DNA of 64,000 nucleotides from contig JALHRB010000015.1 in the NCBI GenBank assembly GCA_022841665.1, positions 1 through 64,000 of the forward strand, given 5' to 3'. Source of the DNA: Pseudolabrys sp. GTDB lineage: Bacteria > Pseudomonadota > Alphaproteobacteria > Rhizobiales > Xanthobacteraceae. Below the pieces are notes generated by a model that did not search any database, was not told the DNA's origin, and saw only the letters and a list, made by a program, of their open reading frames with translations. This document shows, piece after piece, positions 29,084-37,241 of this stretch. The position numbers were made by a program, and so were the translations under genes. Position 1 is the stretch's first letter; each line of letters begins with the position of its first letter.

Positions 29084-30028
29084 CTACAGCCCGAGCAGGC
29101 GCGCCGCGTTGTTGAAAGCGATGTCGGCGCGCAAGGACTCGTCGATCGCCACGGTGTCGAGGAACTCGCAGCCCGGCCAATCGAATGGGTAATCGGCCGA
29201 GAACATGACGCGGTCGCGGCCCAGCGCGTCGACCGAGCAGCGCAGCGGCGGCAGGTCGTACATGCCCGATGTCGTCACCCAGACGTTCTCGCGCATGTAC
29301 TGCGACGGCGGCTTCGGCAGGTTCCACCCGTAAGGCGCCGAGCGGCTGTCGAAGCGCCAGAGCTGGAACGGCAAGGTCTCGCCGAGGTGGCCGAGGATGA
29401 GCTTGGCCTTCGGATAGCGGTGGAAGACGCCGCCGCAGATGATGCGCAGCGCATGCGAGCCGGTCTCGACACCCCAGCCCCACATCGGGCGTGCCAGCAC
29501 ATTGTAGCCTTCGATCGCCTTTAGCGGCGCCGCAGGATCGGCGGGGTGCAGGTAGATGGGCGCGCCAAGGTCCGCCGCGCGCTCCCAGAAGGGATCGTAG
29601 CTGCGGTCGTCGAGGTATTTTCCGTTGGTGTGGCCGTCGATCATCGCGCCGCGAAACTTGAGCTGGCGCACGCAGCGCTCGAGCTCGTCGGCGGCGGCCT
29701 TGGCGTCCTGCATCGCGAGATGGGCGAAGCCCGCATAGCGGTCCGGCCGCTTCTGGATTTCCTTGGCGAGGAAGTCGTTGGAGGCGCGGGCGTTGCGCAC
29801 GGCGACGGCGGTGTCGCGCTCGACCTGCACGCCCGGCCCGGCGATGGCCAGGACCGCGCGCGCGACGCCGGTCTTGTCCATGATGGCCAGCCGCTGCTCG
29901 CCGAAATCCGTCAGCGCGCCATAGAGTTGCTCGACCTTGGCCGGCGCCACGTCGACCATGGTCGGCCGCCAATAGGGCTCGGTGGCCGGGTCTAGGAAAT
30001 GCTCCTCGAGCGCAATCTTCTGAACCAT
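29084..30028 (-). CDS. Amidohydrolase family (ACMSD / gamma-resorcylate decarboxylase-like)
   Basis: MVQKIALEEHFLDP...RYAGFAHLAMQDAKAAADELERCVRQLKFRGAMIDGHTNGKYLDDRSYDPFWERAADLGAPIYLHPADP...FSADYPFDW. Confidence 0.9.
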   Translation of the reverse strand: MVQKIALEEHFLDPATEPYWRPTMVDVAPAKVEQLYGALTDFGEQRLAIMDKTGVARAVLAIAGPGVQVERDTAVAVRNARASNDFLAKEIQKRPDRYAGFAHLAMQDAKAAADELERCVRQLKFRGAMIDGHTNGKYLDDRSYDPFWERAADLGAPIYLHPADPAAPLKAIEGYNVLARPMWGWGVETGSHALRIICGGVFHRYPKAKLILGHLGETLPFQLWRFDSRSAPYGWNLPKPPSQYMRENVWVTTSGMYDLPPLRCSVDALGRDRVMFSADYPFDWPGCEFLDTVAIDESLRADIAFNNAARLLGL

Positions 30029-30160
30029 GCGTCTCCCCGCTCTCGGGCGCTGCTCCGGCCCGAATTTTTTGCTTTTTGCTGTACCGGATATTGGTCTATC
30101 GTGTCCCACGATGCAAGGCGGCGTGAGACCGCCGGTCGCGTAGGGGTGAGAAGCGTCCCG

Positions 30161-30946
30161 ATGAACCGTCACGGCACCAACGACAAATCGCAGGTGCAGG
30201 TGATCGCGCGCGCCGCGACCATCCTGCGGGCGCTGGAAGAAGAGAGCGCGGGGCTCAGCCTCGGCCAGATCGCCCAGCGCGTGAACCTCGCCCGCTCCAC
30301 CGTGCAGCGCATCGTCGCCGCGCTGGAGACCGAGAAGCTGGTCATCGCCGCCACGCCGAACGGGCGCGTGCGGCTCGGTCCCACCATCCTGCGGCTCGCG
30401 GCTTCGGTGCGCAGCGACTTCGTCGCGCTGGCCCGGCCGTTCCTCGAAAAGCTGTCGGAAGACCTGCACGAGACGGTCGACCTCTCGACCGTGAAGAAGG
30501 ACCATCTCGTCTTCATCGACCAGGTGATCGGCGGCCAGCGCCTGCGCACGGTGTCGGCCGTCGGCGAGACCTTCCCGCTCTCCTGCACTGCCAACGGCAA
30601 AGCCTATCTGGCGCAATTATCGGACGCGGCGGTGGAAGCGCTGATCGGCCGCACCTACGAAGCGCGCACGCCCAATACCATTACCAAGCTCGAGCCGCTG
30701 CTCGCCGAGTTGAAGAGCGTACGCCGCACCGGCGTCGCCTTCGACCGCGAGGAGCACACCACCGGCATCTGCGCCGCCGGCGTCGCCATGCACGACCCGC
30801 TCGGCAACGCGGTCGCGATTTCCGTGCCGGTGCCGAGCCAGCGCTTCGCCGACCGGCAGAAGCTGATCGCGGACAAACTGCTGGCGACCAAGCGCGCCAT
30901 GGAAACACATATGAGTGCCTCCGCCGCATGTGGCGGTGGTGACTGA
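30161..30946 (+). CDS. IclR family transcriptional regulator
   Basis: IARAATILRALEEESAGLSLGQIAQRVNLARSTVQRIVAALETEKLV...FDREEHTTGICAAGVAMHDPLGNAVAISVPVPSQRF. Confidence 0.95.
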   Translation: MNRHGTNDKSQVQVIARAATILRALEEESAGLSLGQIAQRVNLARSTVQRIVAALETEKLVIAATPNGRVRLGPTILRLAASVRSDFVALARPFLEKLSEDLHETVDLSTVKKDHLVFIDQVIGGQRLRTVSAVGETFPLSCTANGKAYLAQLSDAAVEALIGRTYEARTPNTITKLEPLLAELKSVRRTGVAFDREEHTTGICAAGVAMHDPLGNAVAISVPVPSQRFADRQKLIADKLLATKRAMETHMSASAACGGGD

Positions 30947-30983
30947 CGATCAACGCGCGACGCGCAAGAAAAGGGAGGATGCC

Positions 30984-31826
30984 GTGGCCAAAAGAATTCG
31001 CGGCGTGATGTTCGAAGAAAACCTCAAGAACAGCATGGGGCTGGAGTTCGTCAACCTGTCCCACCGCTTCGGCTACCAGTCGCCGAACTGGCCGTATTTC
31101 GAGGACGTGAAGATCGAGCGCATCCACTACATGGCAAAGTCGGGCGTGCTGTCGCAGCGCATCACCACCTCGATGCACAACACCACGCACATCGACGCGC
31201 CGGCGCACGTCATCCAGGGCACGCCCTTTATCGACGAAGTGCCGCTGCCGCACTTCTTCGGCTCCGGCATCGTGGTGTCGATCCCAAAGAAGAAGTGGGA
31301 GCCGATCACCTATGACGACCTCGAAAAAGCCGCCGGCAAGGTGGTGCGCCCGCGCGACGTGGTGATCGTCAATACCGGCTGGCACAAGTTCTACGAGGAC
31401 TCAGAGGACTATTTCTGCCGCGCGCCCGGCTTCGTGCCGTCGGCCGCCGACTGGTTCATCGAGAAGAAGGTGAAGGTGGTCGGCCACGACACCCAGGCCA
31501 ACGACCATCCGCTCGCCACCGCCATCGGCCCGCAGCGCAACGGCCCGCTGCACCCGCATCTCGAAAAGGAATACTACGAGTGGTCGGGCGGCCGCGACTG
31601 GAAGGACGACTTCCCGGAATGGGAACCGGTGCACCGCAAGATCTTCCAAGCCGGCATCATGGGCATCGAGAATGTCGGCGGCGACCTCGACAAGGTCACC
31701 GGCAAGCGCGTCACCTTCGCCTACTTCCCCTGGAACTGGGACCGCGGCGACGGCTGCATCGTGCGCCTGGTCGCCATCACCGATCCGACCGGAAAATATC
31801 GCATCGAGCGCGGCAAGAAGTTCTAA
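30984..31826 (+). CDS. Cyclase family protein (kynurenine formamidase-like superfamily), GTG start
   Basis: EFVNLSHRFGYQSPNWPYF...TTSMHNTTHIDAPAHVIQGTPFIDEVPLPHFFGSGIVVSI...VVIVNTGWHKFYED; AAGGGAGG upstream. Confidence 0.92.
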   Translation: MAKRIRGVMFEENLKNSMGLEFVNLSHRFGYQSPNWPYFEDVKIERIHYMAKSGVLSQRITTSMHNTTHIDAPAHVIQGTPFIDEVPLPHFFGSGIVVSIPKKKWEPITYDDLEKAAGKVVRPRDVVIVNTGWHKFYEDSEDYFCRAPGFVPSAADWFIEKKVKVVGHDTQANDHPLATAIGPQRNGPLHPHLEKEYYEWSGGRDWKDDFPEWEPVHRKIFQAGIMGIENVGGDLDKVTGKRVTFAYFPWNWDRGDGCIVRLVAITDPTGKYRIERGKKF

Positions 31827-31858
31827 CGAACGCGCCAACATAAAGGGGAGCCACGCTC

Positions 31859-32200
31859 ATGCACGTCAAACGTTTCAAGGACGCCAAGGCCTACGACGCG
31901 CCGAACCACCGCGCCTGCACGTCGCTGCGCCTGTTCGGCGCGGAAGCCGGCGGCACCAAGGGGCTGATCGTCGGCCTGTCGCACTTCCTGCCCGGCGGCG
32001 GCGCCGGTCCCGACGCCTCGCCGCCGGAGAAGGCCTATTTCGTCCTGTCCGGCGAACTGACGGTGATCGTCGACGGCAAGGAGACGGTGCTCAAGGCTAA
32101 CGACAGCTGCGTGATCGAGCCGAACGAGACGCGCGAGATCATCAACCGCGGCAACGAGGTCTGCACCATCGTGGTCGCGGTGGCGATGCCGCCTAAATAG
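31859..32200 (+). CDS. Cupin-domain protein
   Basis: GLSHFLPGGGAGPDASPPEKAYFVLSGELTVIVDGKETVLKANDSCVIEPNETREIINRGNEVCTIVVAV. Confidence 0.92.
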   Translation: MHVKRFKDAKAYDAPNHRACTSLRLFGAEAGGTKGLIVGLSHFLPGGGAGPDASPPEKAYFVLSGELTVIVDGKETVLKANDSCVIEPNETREIINRGNEVCTIVVAVAMPPK

Positions 32201-32202
32201 CT

Positions 32203-32307
32203 GTCATTCCGGGGCGCGGCCGAAGGCCGCGAGCCCGGAATCCATAAACACAAACCGGGAGTATGGATTCCGGGTCCGCTCGCTTCGCTCGCGTCCCGGA
32301 ATGACGA
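32203..32307. repeat. Intergenic palindromic repeat (CATTCCGGG...CCCGGAATGAC) with two internal hairpins
   Basis: GTCATTCCGGGGCGCGGCCGAAGGCCGCGAGCCCGGAATCCATA...TATGGATTCCGGGTCCGCTCGCTTCGCTCGCGTCCCGGAATGAC. Confidence 0.8.
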
Positions 32308-32317
32308 GGAGACGAAA

Positions 32318-33121
32318 ATGTCCGAAGCCTTCCTGAAAAATCCGCTCGGCCTGTTCGACATCAAGGGCAAGACCGCCATCGTCACCGGCGCGTCGGGTGC
32401 CTTCGGCGCGCTGGCGGCCAAGGTGCTGGCCGGCGCCGGCGCCAATGTCGTGCTGGCGGCGAGCAAGGAAGACGAGATCAAGAAGGTCGCGGCCGAATGC
32501 GAGGCGCTCGGCGGCAAGGCCGCGGCGATCGCGCTGCGGCCATCGTCGGAAGCCAACTGCGACAAGATCGTCGCCACGGCGGTGGAGAAGTTCGGCGGCG
32601 TCGACATCCTCGTGGTCGCGTCCGGCCTCAACAAGGTGTCGAAAATCGTCGACCAGAAGGTCGAGGACTTCCTCGACGTCATGGACGCCAACGTCAACCA
32701 GTCCTGGCTGATGGCGCGCGCCGCCGGCCGGCAGATGCTCAAGCAGGGCCGCGGCGGCAAGGTGATCCTCACGTCCTCAGCGCGCGGGCTGCTCGGCCAT
32801 CCGGCCGGCTACACCGCCTATTGCGCGTCGAAGTCGGCGGTGGACGGCATCACCAAGGCGCTCGGCTGCGAATGGGGCGAAACCGGCATCACCGTGAACG
32901 CGCTCGGGCCGACCGTCTTCCGCTCGCCGCTCACGGCCTGGATGTACGAGGACACCGAGCGGGCGCAGACCGTGCGCAAGGGCTTCCTCGCGCGCGTGCC
33001 GAAGGGCCGCCTCGGCGAGCCGGAAGACCTCGCCGGGCCGCTCCTGTTCCTCGCCTCGAAGGCGTCCGATTTCTACACCGGCCACATCCTCTACGCCGAC
33101 GGCGGCTATACCGCGGGGTAA
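32318..33121 (+). CDS. SDR family oxidoreductase
   Basis: IKGKTAIVTGASGAFGALAAKVLAGAGANVVLAASKEDE...YTAYCASKSAVDGITKALGCEWGETGITVNALGPTVFRSPLT. Confidence 0.96.
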   Translation: MSEAFLKNPLGLFDIKGKTAIVTGASGAFGALAAKVLAGAGANVVLAASKEDEIKKVAAECEALGGKAAAIALRPSSEANCDKIVATAVEKFGGVDILVVASGLNKVSKIVDQKVEDFLDVMDANVNQSWLMARAAGRQMLKQGRGGKVILTSSARGLLGHPAGYTAYCASKSAVDGITKALGCEWGETGITVNALGPTVFRSPLTAWMYEDTERAQTVRKGFLARVPKGRLGEPEDLAGPLLFLASKASDFYTGHILYADGGYTAG

Positions 33122-33124
33122 ACC

Positions 33125-34027
33125 ATGGCCAAGGCGCGCATCGCGGTCGTCGGCGCCGGCCTGATGGGGCACGGCATCGCGCAGGTATTCGCGCTCGCCG
33201 GCCATGACGTCGCCATCACGGATTCGTTCAAGCCCAATCTCGACACCGCCAAAGAGCGCATCGCCAAGAACTTGCGCGATCTCGGCGACGACGAGCGCGC
33301 CGTCGAGCGCGTGCGCACCTCCCCGATGGGCGACGCCGTGCGCGACGCCGACTTCATCGTCGAGGCGGTGATCGAGGACTTACCCATCAAGCAGAAGATC
33401 TTCGCGGAGATCGAAAGTCACGCCAAGCCGGACGCGATCCTCGCCAGCAACACCTCGGTCATCCCGATCACCGGCATCATGCAGAACCTCAAGCGGCGCG
33501 AGCGCGCGCTCGGGACGCACTGGTGGAATCCGCCCTATCTGGTGCCGCTGGTGGAAGTGATCGAGACGCAGTGGACGTCGCCAGAGGCGGTTGCCTTCAC
33601 GATGAAACTGCACGGCGACGCCGGCAAGAAGCCGGCGCATGTGAAGAAAGACGTGCCCGGCTTCATCGGCAACCGGCTGCAACACGCCTTGTGGCGTGAG
33701 GCGATTTCACTGGTCGAGAACGGCATTTGCGACGCCGAGACGGTCGACGCCGTCATCAAGGCGGCGTTCGGCCGCAGACTGGCGGTGCTGGGACCGCTGG
33801 AGAATGCCGACATGGTCGGCACCGACCTGACATTGGCAATCCACAAGACCGTGCTGCCGGCGATCGACAGCCGGCCAGGGCCATCGCCCTATTTGGAAAA
33901 ACTCGTGAAAGACGGCAAACTCGGTTTCAAGAGTGGCGAAGGCTTCCGCAAGTGGAGCCCTGAACAACAGCAGGAGCTGCGCACGAAAGTTCTGCAACAT
34001 CTCAAACAAGCACGCGCCCGCGACTGA
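33125..34027 (+). CDS. 3-hydroxyacyl-CoA dehydrogenase (NAD-dependent) family protein
   Basis: IAVVGAGLMGHGIAQVFALAGHDVAITDSF...LASNTSVIPITGIMQNLKRRERALGTHWWNPPYLVPLVEVI...DVPGFIGNRLQHALWREAISLVENGI. Confidence 0.94.
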   Translation: MAKARIAVVGAGLMGHGIAQVFALAGHDVAITDSFKPNLDTAKERIAKNLRDLGDDERAVERVRTSPMGDAVRDADFIVEAVIEDLPIKQKIFAEIESHAKPDAILASNTSVIPITGIMQNLKRRERALGTHWWNPPYLVPLVEVIETQWTSPEAVAFTMKLHGDAGKKPAHVKKDVPGFIGNRLQHALWREAISLVENGICDAETVDAVIKAAFGRRLAVLGPLENADMVGTDLTLAIHKTVLPAIDSRPGPSPYLEKLVKDGKLGFKSGEGFRKWSPEQQQELRTKVLQHLKQARARD

Positions 34028-34078
34028 ACGCTGCCGCTGCAAAGGCATCTGTCGATGCACAAGGAGAAGTGAGAGCTA

Positions 34079-35083
34079 ATGAGCCCGATCATCGACATCT
34101 ATTGCCACATCTTCCCGGAGCGCTACTTCCAGGAGATGACGCGCATCGCGCCGAAGCTGGAAAACATCGGCAAGCGCCTGCGCGGCGTCACCAAGCTGTT
34201 CGACCTCGACGCCCGCTTCAAGGAGATGGACGCCTTCGGCGACTACCGGCAGATCATCTCGCTGCCGAACCCGGCGATCGAGGACATCGCGACGCCGGCG
34301 GAGGGCCTGCAACTCGCCCGCATCGCCAACGACGCCATGGGCGAGCTGTGCCGCAAATATCCGGAGCGCTTCCCGGCCTTCGCCGCCGCGCTCTGCATGA
34401 CCGACGTGGAAGGCTCGGTGGCGGAAGCGCGCCGCGCCGTGAAGGACCTCGGCGCCCGCGGCGTGCTGCTCTACACCAACGTCGCGGGCGAACCCCTCGA
34501 CAACCCGAAATACGAGCCGATCTTTGCCGCCATGGCGGCGCTCGACCTGCCGATCTGGCTGCACCCTGTCGGCACGGCGGCGATGCCGGACTATCCGGCC
34601 GAAAAGAAATCGCGCTACGAGATGTGGTGGTGCTTCCACTGGCCCTACGAGACCTCGGTGGCCCTGGTGCGCATGGTGTTCTCGGGCCTGCTCGACCGCT
34701 ATCCGAAGCTGAAAATCGTCACCCACCATCTCGGCGGCATGATCCCCTACTTCGACGGCCGCGTCGGCAACGGGCTCATGGTGCTCGGCCAGCGCACGTC
34801 GGACGAGGATTATTCGAAAATATTGCCGTCGCTGAAGCGGCCGCACATGGACTACCTGCACGACTTCTACGCCGACACCGCCATGTTCGGCGGCGGCGTG
34901 CACGCGACGCGTTGCGGCTACGAGTTCTTCGGCGCCGACAAGGTGGTCTTCGCCACCGACACGCCCCTCGGCCCGATCGGGCCGACGATTGAGACGGTGA
35001 AAAAGCTACAGCTTGCGCCCGGGGACGAGCGCAAGCTGTTCTGCGGCAACGCCGAAACGCTGCTGAAGATGAAATTCGGCTAG
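34079..35083 (+). CDS. Amidohydrolase family (ACMSD/decarboxylase-like)
   Basis: IIDIYCHIFPERYFQEM...LDLPIWLHPVGTAAMPDYPAEKKSRYEMWWCFHWPYETSVALVRMVFSGLLDRYPKLKIVTHHLGGMIPYFDGR...FATDTPLGPIG. Confidence 0.93.
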   Translation: MSPIIDIYCHIFPERYFQEMTRIAPKLENIGKRLRGVTKLFDLDARFKEMDAFGDYRQIISLPNPAIEDIATPAEGLQLARIANDAMGELCRKYPERFPAFAAALCMTDVEGSVAEARRAVKDLGARGVLLYTNVAGEPLDNPKYEPIFAAMAALDLPIWLHPVGTAAMPDYPAEKKSRYEMWWCFHWPYETSVALVRMVFSGLLDRYPKLKIVTHHLGGMIPYFDGRVGNGLMVLGQRTSDEDYSKILPSLKRPHMDYLHDFYADTAMFGGGVHATRCGYEFFGADKVVFATDTPLGPIGPTIETVKKLQLAPGDERKLFCGNAETLLKMKFG

Positions 35084-35277
35084 TGCTTTTTCTTGTTCTT
35101 GGTCACGTCGGCGGCGCCGGTCGTGCCGGGATTGAAGGACGGCGGATCGCTGGCCGGGAAGCTTTCGTCGGAACTGATGACGACTTCGTCTTCCTGTTTC
35201 TCAATGCGCCCTCGCTCCTTCTCGGCTTTTTTTTCGACCGGCTTGTCTTGCCGCGGCGAATGTCCACGATTGTCCAT
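35080..35277 (-). CDS. Small hypothetical hydrophilic protein (65 aa)
   Basis: MDNRGHSPRQDKPVEKKAEKERGRIEKQEDEVVISSDESFPASDPPSFNPGTTG; plausible conserved small ORF. Confidence 0.65.
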   Translation of the reverse strand: MDNRGHSPRQDKPVEKKAEKERGRIEKQEDEVVISSDESFPASDPPSFNPGTTGAADVTKNKKKH

Positions 35278-35393
35278 GTGAAAACTCCCTCTTCGCGCGC
35301 GTGCGGCAAGCCGCCGCCCGCGAGTCTTGATCGGGGTATCTCTGAAAACGCGCGATCCGCAGAGAGGTTCCCATGGGGGAACCCGGCGCTCGG

Positions 35394-36011
35394 TCAGGCT
35401 GTCCGGGCAAGCACCTTGGCGCAGACCTTGAGATCGGCGACGAAGCGGCGGTACTGTGCGCGCTTGTCGGCCTCATCCTCGATGCGCAGGATGTAGGAAG
35501 GATGGATAGTCGCCAACATACGACCTCCGTTGGCCAGATCGACGATCCGACCGCGCACCTTGTTGATTGCCAGCGGACGACCGGCAACGCTGCGCAACGC
35601 GGTGGCGCCGAGCGCGACGACGATCGACGGTTTCACCAGCTTCCTCTCGATGTCGAGCCACCAGTGGCAGCGGTCGATCTCATAGGCGTTCGGGCGCTTG
35701 TGCAGACGGCGCTTGCCGCGCGGTTCGAACTTGAAGTGCTTGACGGCATTCGTGATGAACACGTCACCGCGCGCCAGGCCGGCTTCGGCCAGCGCCTTGT
35801 CCAGCACGCCGCCTGCCGGTCCGACAAAGGGACGGCCCTGCTTGTCTTCCTGGTCGCCCGGCTGCTCGCCGACCAGCATGAGGCGCGCCCGCGCCGGCCC
35901 TACGCCGGGCACCGCCTGCGTGGCGTTCTTGTAGAGCGGGCAGCGCGTGCAGGCGTTCTCCGCCGCGCGCAGCGCCTTGTGCGAGCGGATGTCGGGCAGC
36001 GGCTTGTCCAT
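35394..36011 (-). CDS. UdgX-type uracil-DNA glycosylase
   Basis: GEQPGDQEDKQGRPFVGPAGGVLDKALAEAGL...ITNAVKHFKFEPRGKRRLHKRP...ALGATALRSVAG...ATIHPSYILR: UdgX motif A (GEQPGDxED) and the UdgX-specific KRRxH loop. Confidence 0.9.
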   Translation of the reverse strand: MDKPLPDIRSHKALRAAENACTRCPLYKNATQAVPGVGPARARLMLVGEQPGDQEDKQGRPFVGPAGGVLDKALAEAGLARGDVFITNAVKHFKFEPRGKRRLHKRPNAYEIDRCHWWLDIERKLVKPSIVVALGATALRSVAGRPLAINKVRGRIVDLANGGRMLATIHPSYILRIEDEADKRAQYRRFVADLKVCAKVLARTA

Positions 36012-36125
36012 CGCGCGGTCTCCCTTCGTGCGGGAACGGCTGCGGGCGGGGGGGCGTTCCCAGCCTAGCATTGACGGGCGGGCATTGCTGCTGTTGGGTC
36101 GGGACGAACGGCCGGGGGGACTGCA

Positions 36126-37100
36126 ATGCTTCGCACGGCGATCTGCGGTGCTGGACACTGGGGTACGCGGCTCATCGAGTCGGTGCAGGGCAAGAGCGGG
36201 AAGGTCCGCTTCACTCAGGCCGTCACGCGCGACCCGGCCGGCAAGCGCGCGCTGGCCGAGCGTTTCGGGCTGGCGCTGACGAGCGACTATGCGGCGGTGC
36301 TTGCCGACGCGAGCATCGACGCCGTAGTGCTGGCCACGCCGCACTCGCAGCATGCGGCCGAGATCGCCGCCGCAGCCAAGGCCGGCAAGCACGTTTTCGT
36401 GGAGAAGCCGTTCACCCTCACCCGCAAAGACGCCGAAGCGGCTATCGCCGCCTGCAAGGCTGCCGGCGTCACGCTGGCCGTCGGCTTCAACCGCCGTTAC
36501 GCGCCGGCCTATGCGGATATGGTGCGCCGGATCGCGGCGGGACAGATCGGCAAGGTGCGCCACATCGAAGGCCAGTTCTCCGGGCCAGCGAGCTACCAGA
36601 CCGAGCCCGGCAACTGGCGCTCCAACCAGACCGAGAGCCCCGGCGGCGCCATGACTGCGCGCGGCGTGCACGTCGTGGACAGCATGGTGCATATCGCCGG
36701 ACCGGTCGAAACCGTGTTCGCCTTCAGCGAGAAGCAGCAGCACACAATCGACGTCGATGACACGACCGCGTGTCTGTTCCGCTTCGCCGGCGGCGTCACC
36801 GGCACGCTCGGCACGCTGCATGCGGCCAGCGCCTTCTACCGCATCCATGTCTTCGGCGCGCAAGGCGCGCTGGAAATGCGCGGCGAGACCGAGCTACTCG
36901 TGTCCGATCTCAAGGGCAATGTCGAGCGCGTGACTTTTCCAGCCATCGACAAGGAGCGCGCCGAACTGGAAGCCTTTGCCGACGCGGTGGCGGCGGGCAC
37001 GGGGTTCGTCATTGCGCCGACGGAGATCGTCAACACCGTCGCGGTAACGGAGGCGGTGGTGGCGTCGGCGAGAAGCGGCAAGGCGGTGGCGATCGGTTAG
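36126..37100 (+). CDS. Gfo/Idh/MocA family oxidoreductase
   Basis: AICGAGHWGTRLIESVQ...VVLATPHSQHAAEIAAAAKAGKHVFVEKPFTLTRKDAEAAIAACKAAGVTLAVGFNRRYAPAYADM. Confidence 0.95.
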   Translation: MLRTAICGAGHWGTRLIESVQGKSGKVRFTQAVTRDPAGKRALAERFGLALTSDYAAVLADASIDAVVLATPHSQHAAEIAAAAKAGKHVFVEKPFTLTRKDAEAAIAACKAAGVTLAVGFNRRYAPAYADMVRRIAAGQIGKVRHIEGQFSGPASYQTEPGNWRSNQTESPGGAMTARGVHVVDSMVHIAGPVETVFAFSEKQQHTIDVDDTTACLFRFAGGVTGTLGTLHAASAFYRIHVFGAQGALEMRGETELLVSDLKGNVERVTFPAIDKERAELEAFADAVAAGTGFVIAPTEIVNTVAVTEAVVASARSGKAVAIG

Positions 37101-37103
37101 CAC

Positions 37104-37240
37104 GTGCCCCGGACGCGATGCAGCACGAGCCGCAGGCGAAGTGATGCATCGCAGATCCGGGACCCAGCTTGATCGAGGTCCCGGGTCTGCAGCGCACCGT
37201 TCACTTCGTTCGCGCTGCGCTGCGCCCGGGACACGGGAGC
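37104..37240. repeat. Intergenic palindromic repeat between convergent genes
   Basis: CCCCGGACGCGATGCAGCAC...GATCCGGGACCCAGCTTGATCGAGGTCCCGGGTCTGCAG...CGCGCTGCGCTGCGCCCGGGACAC. Confidence 0.65.
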
Positions 37241-37241
37241 T

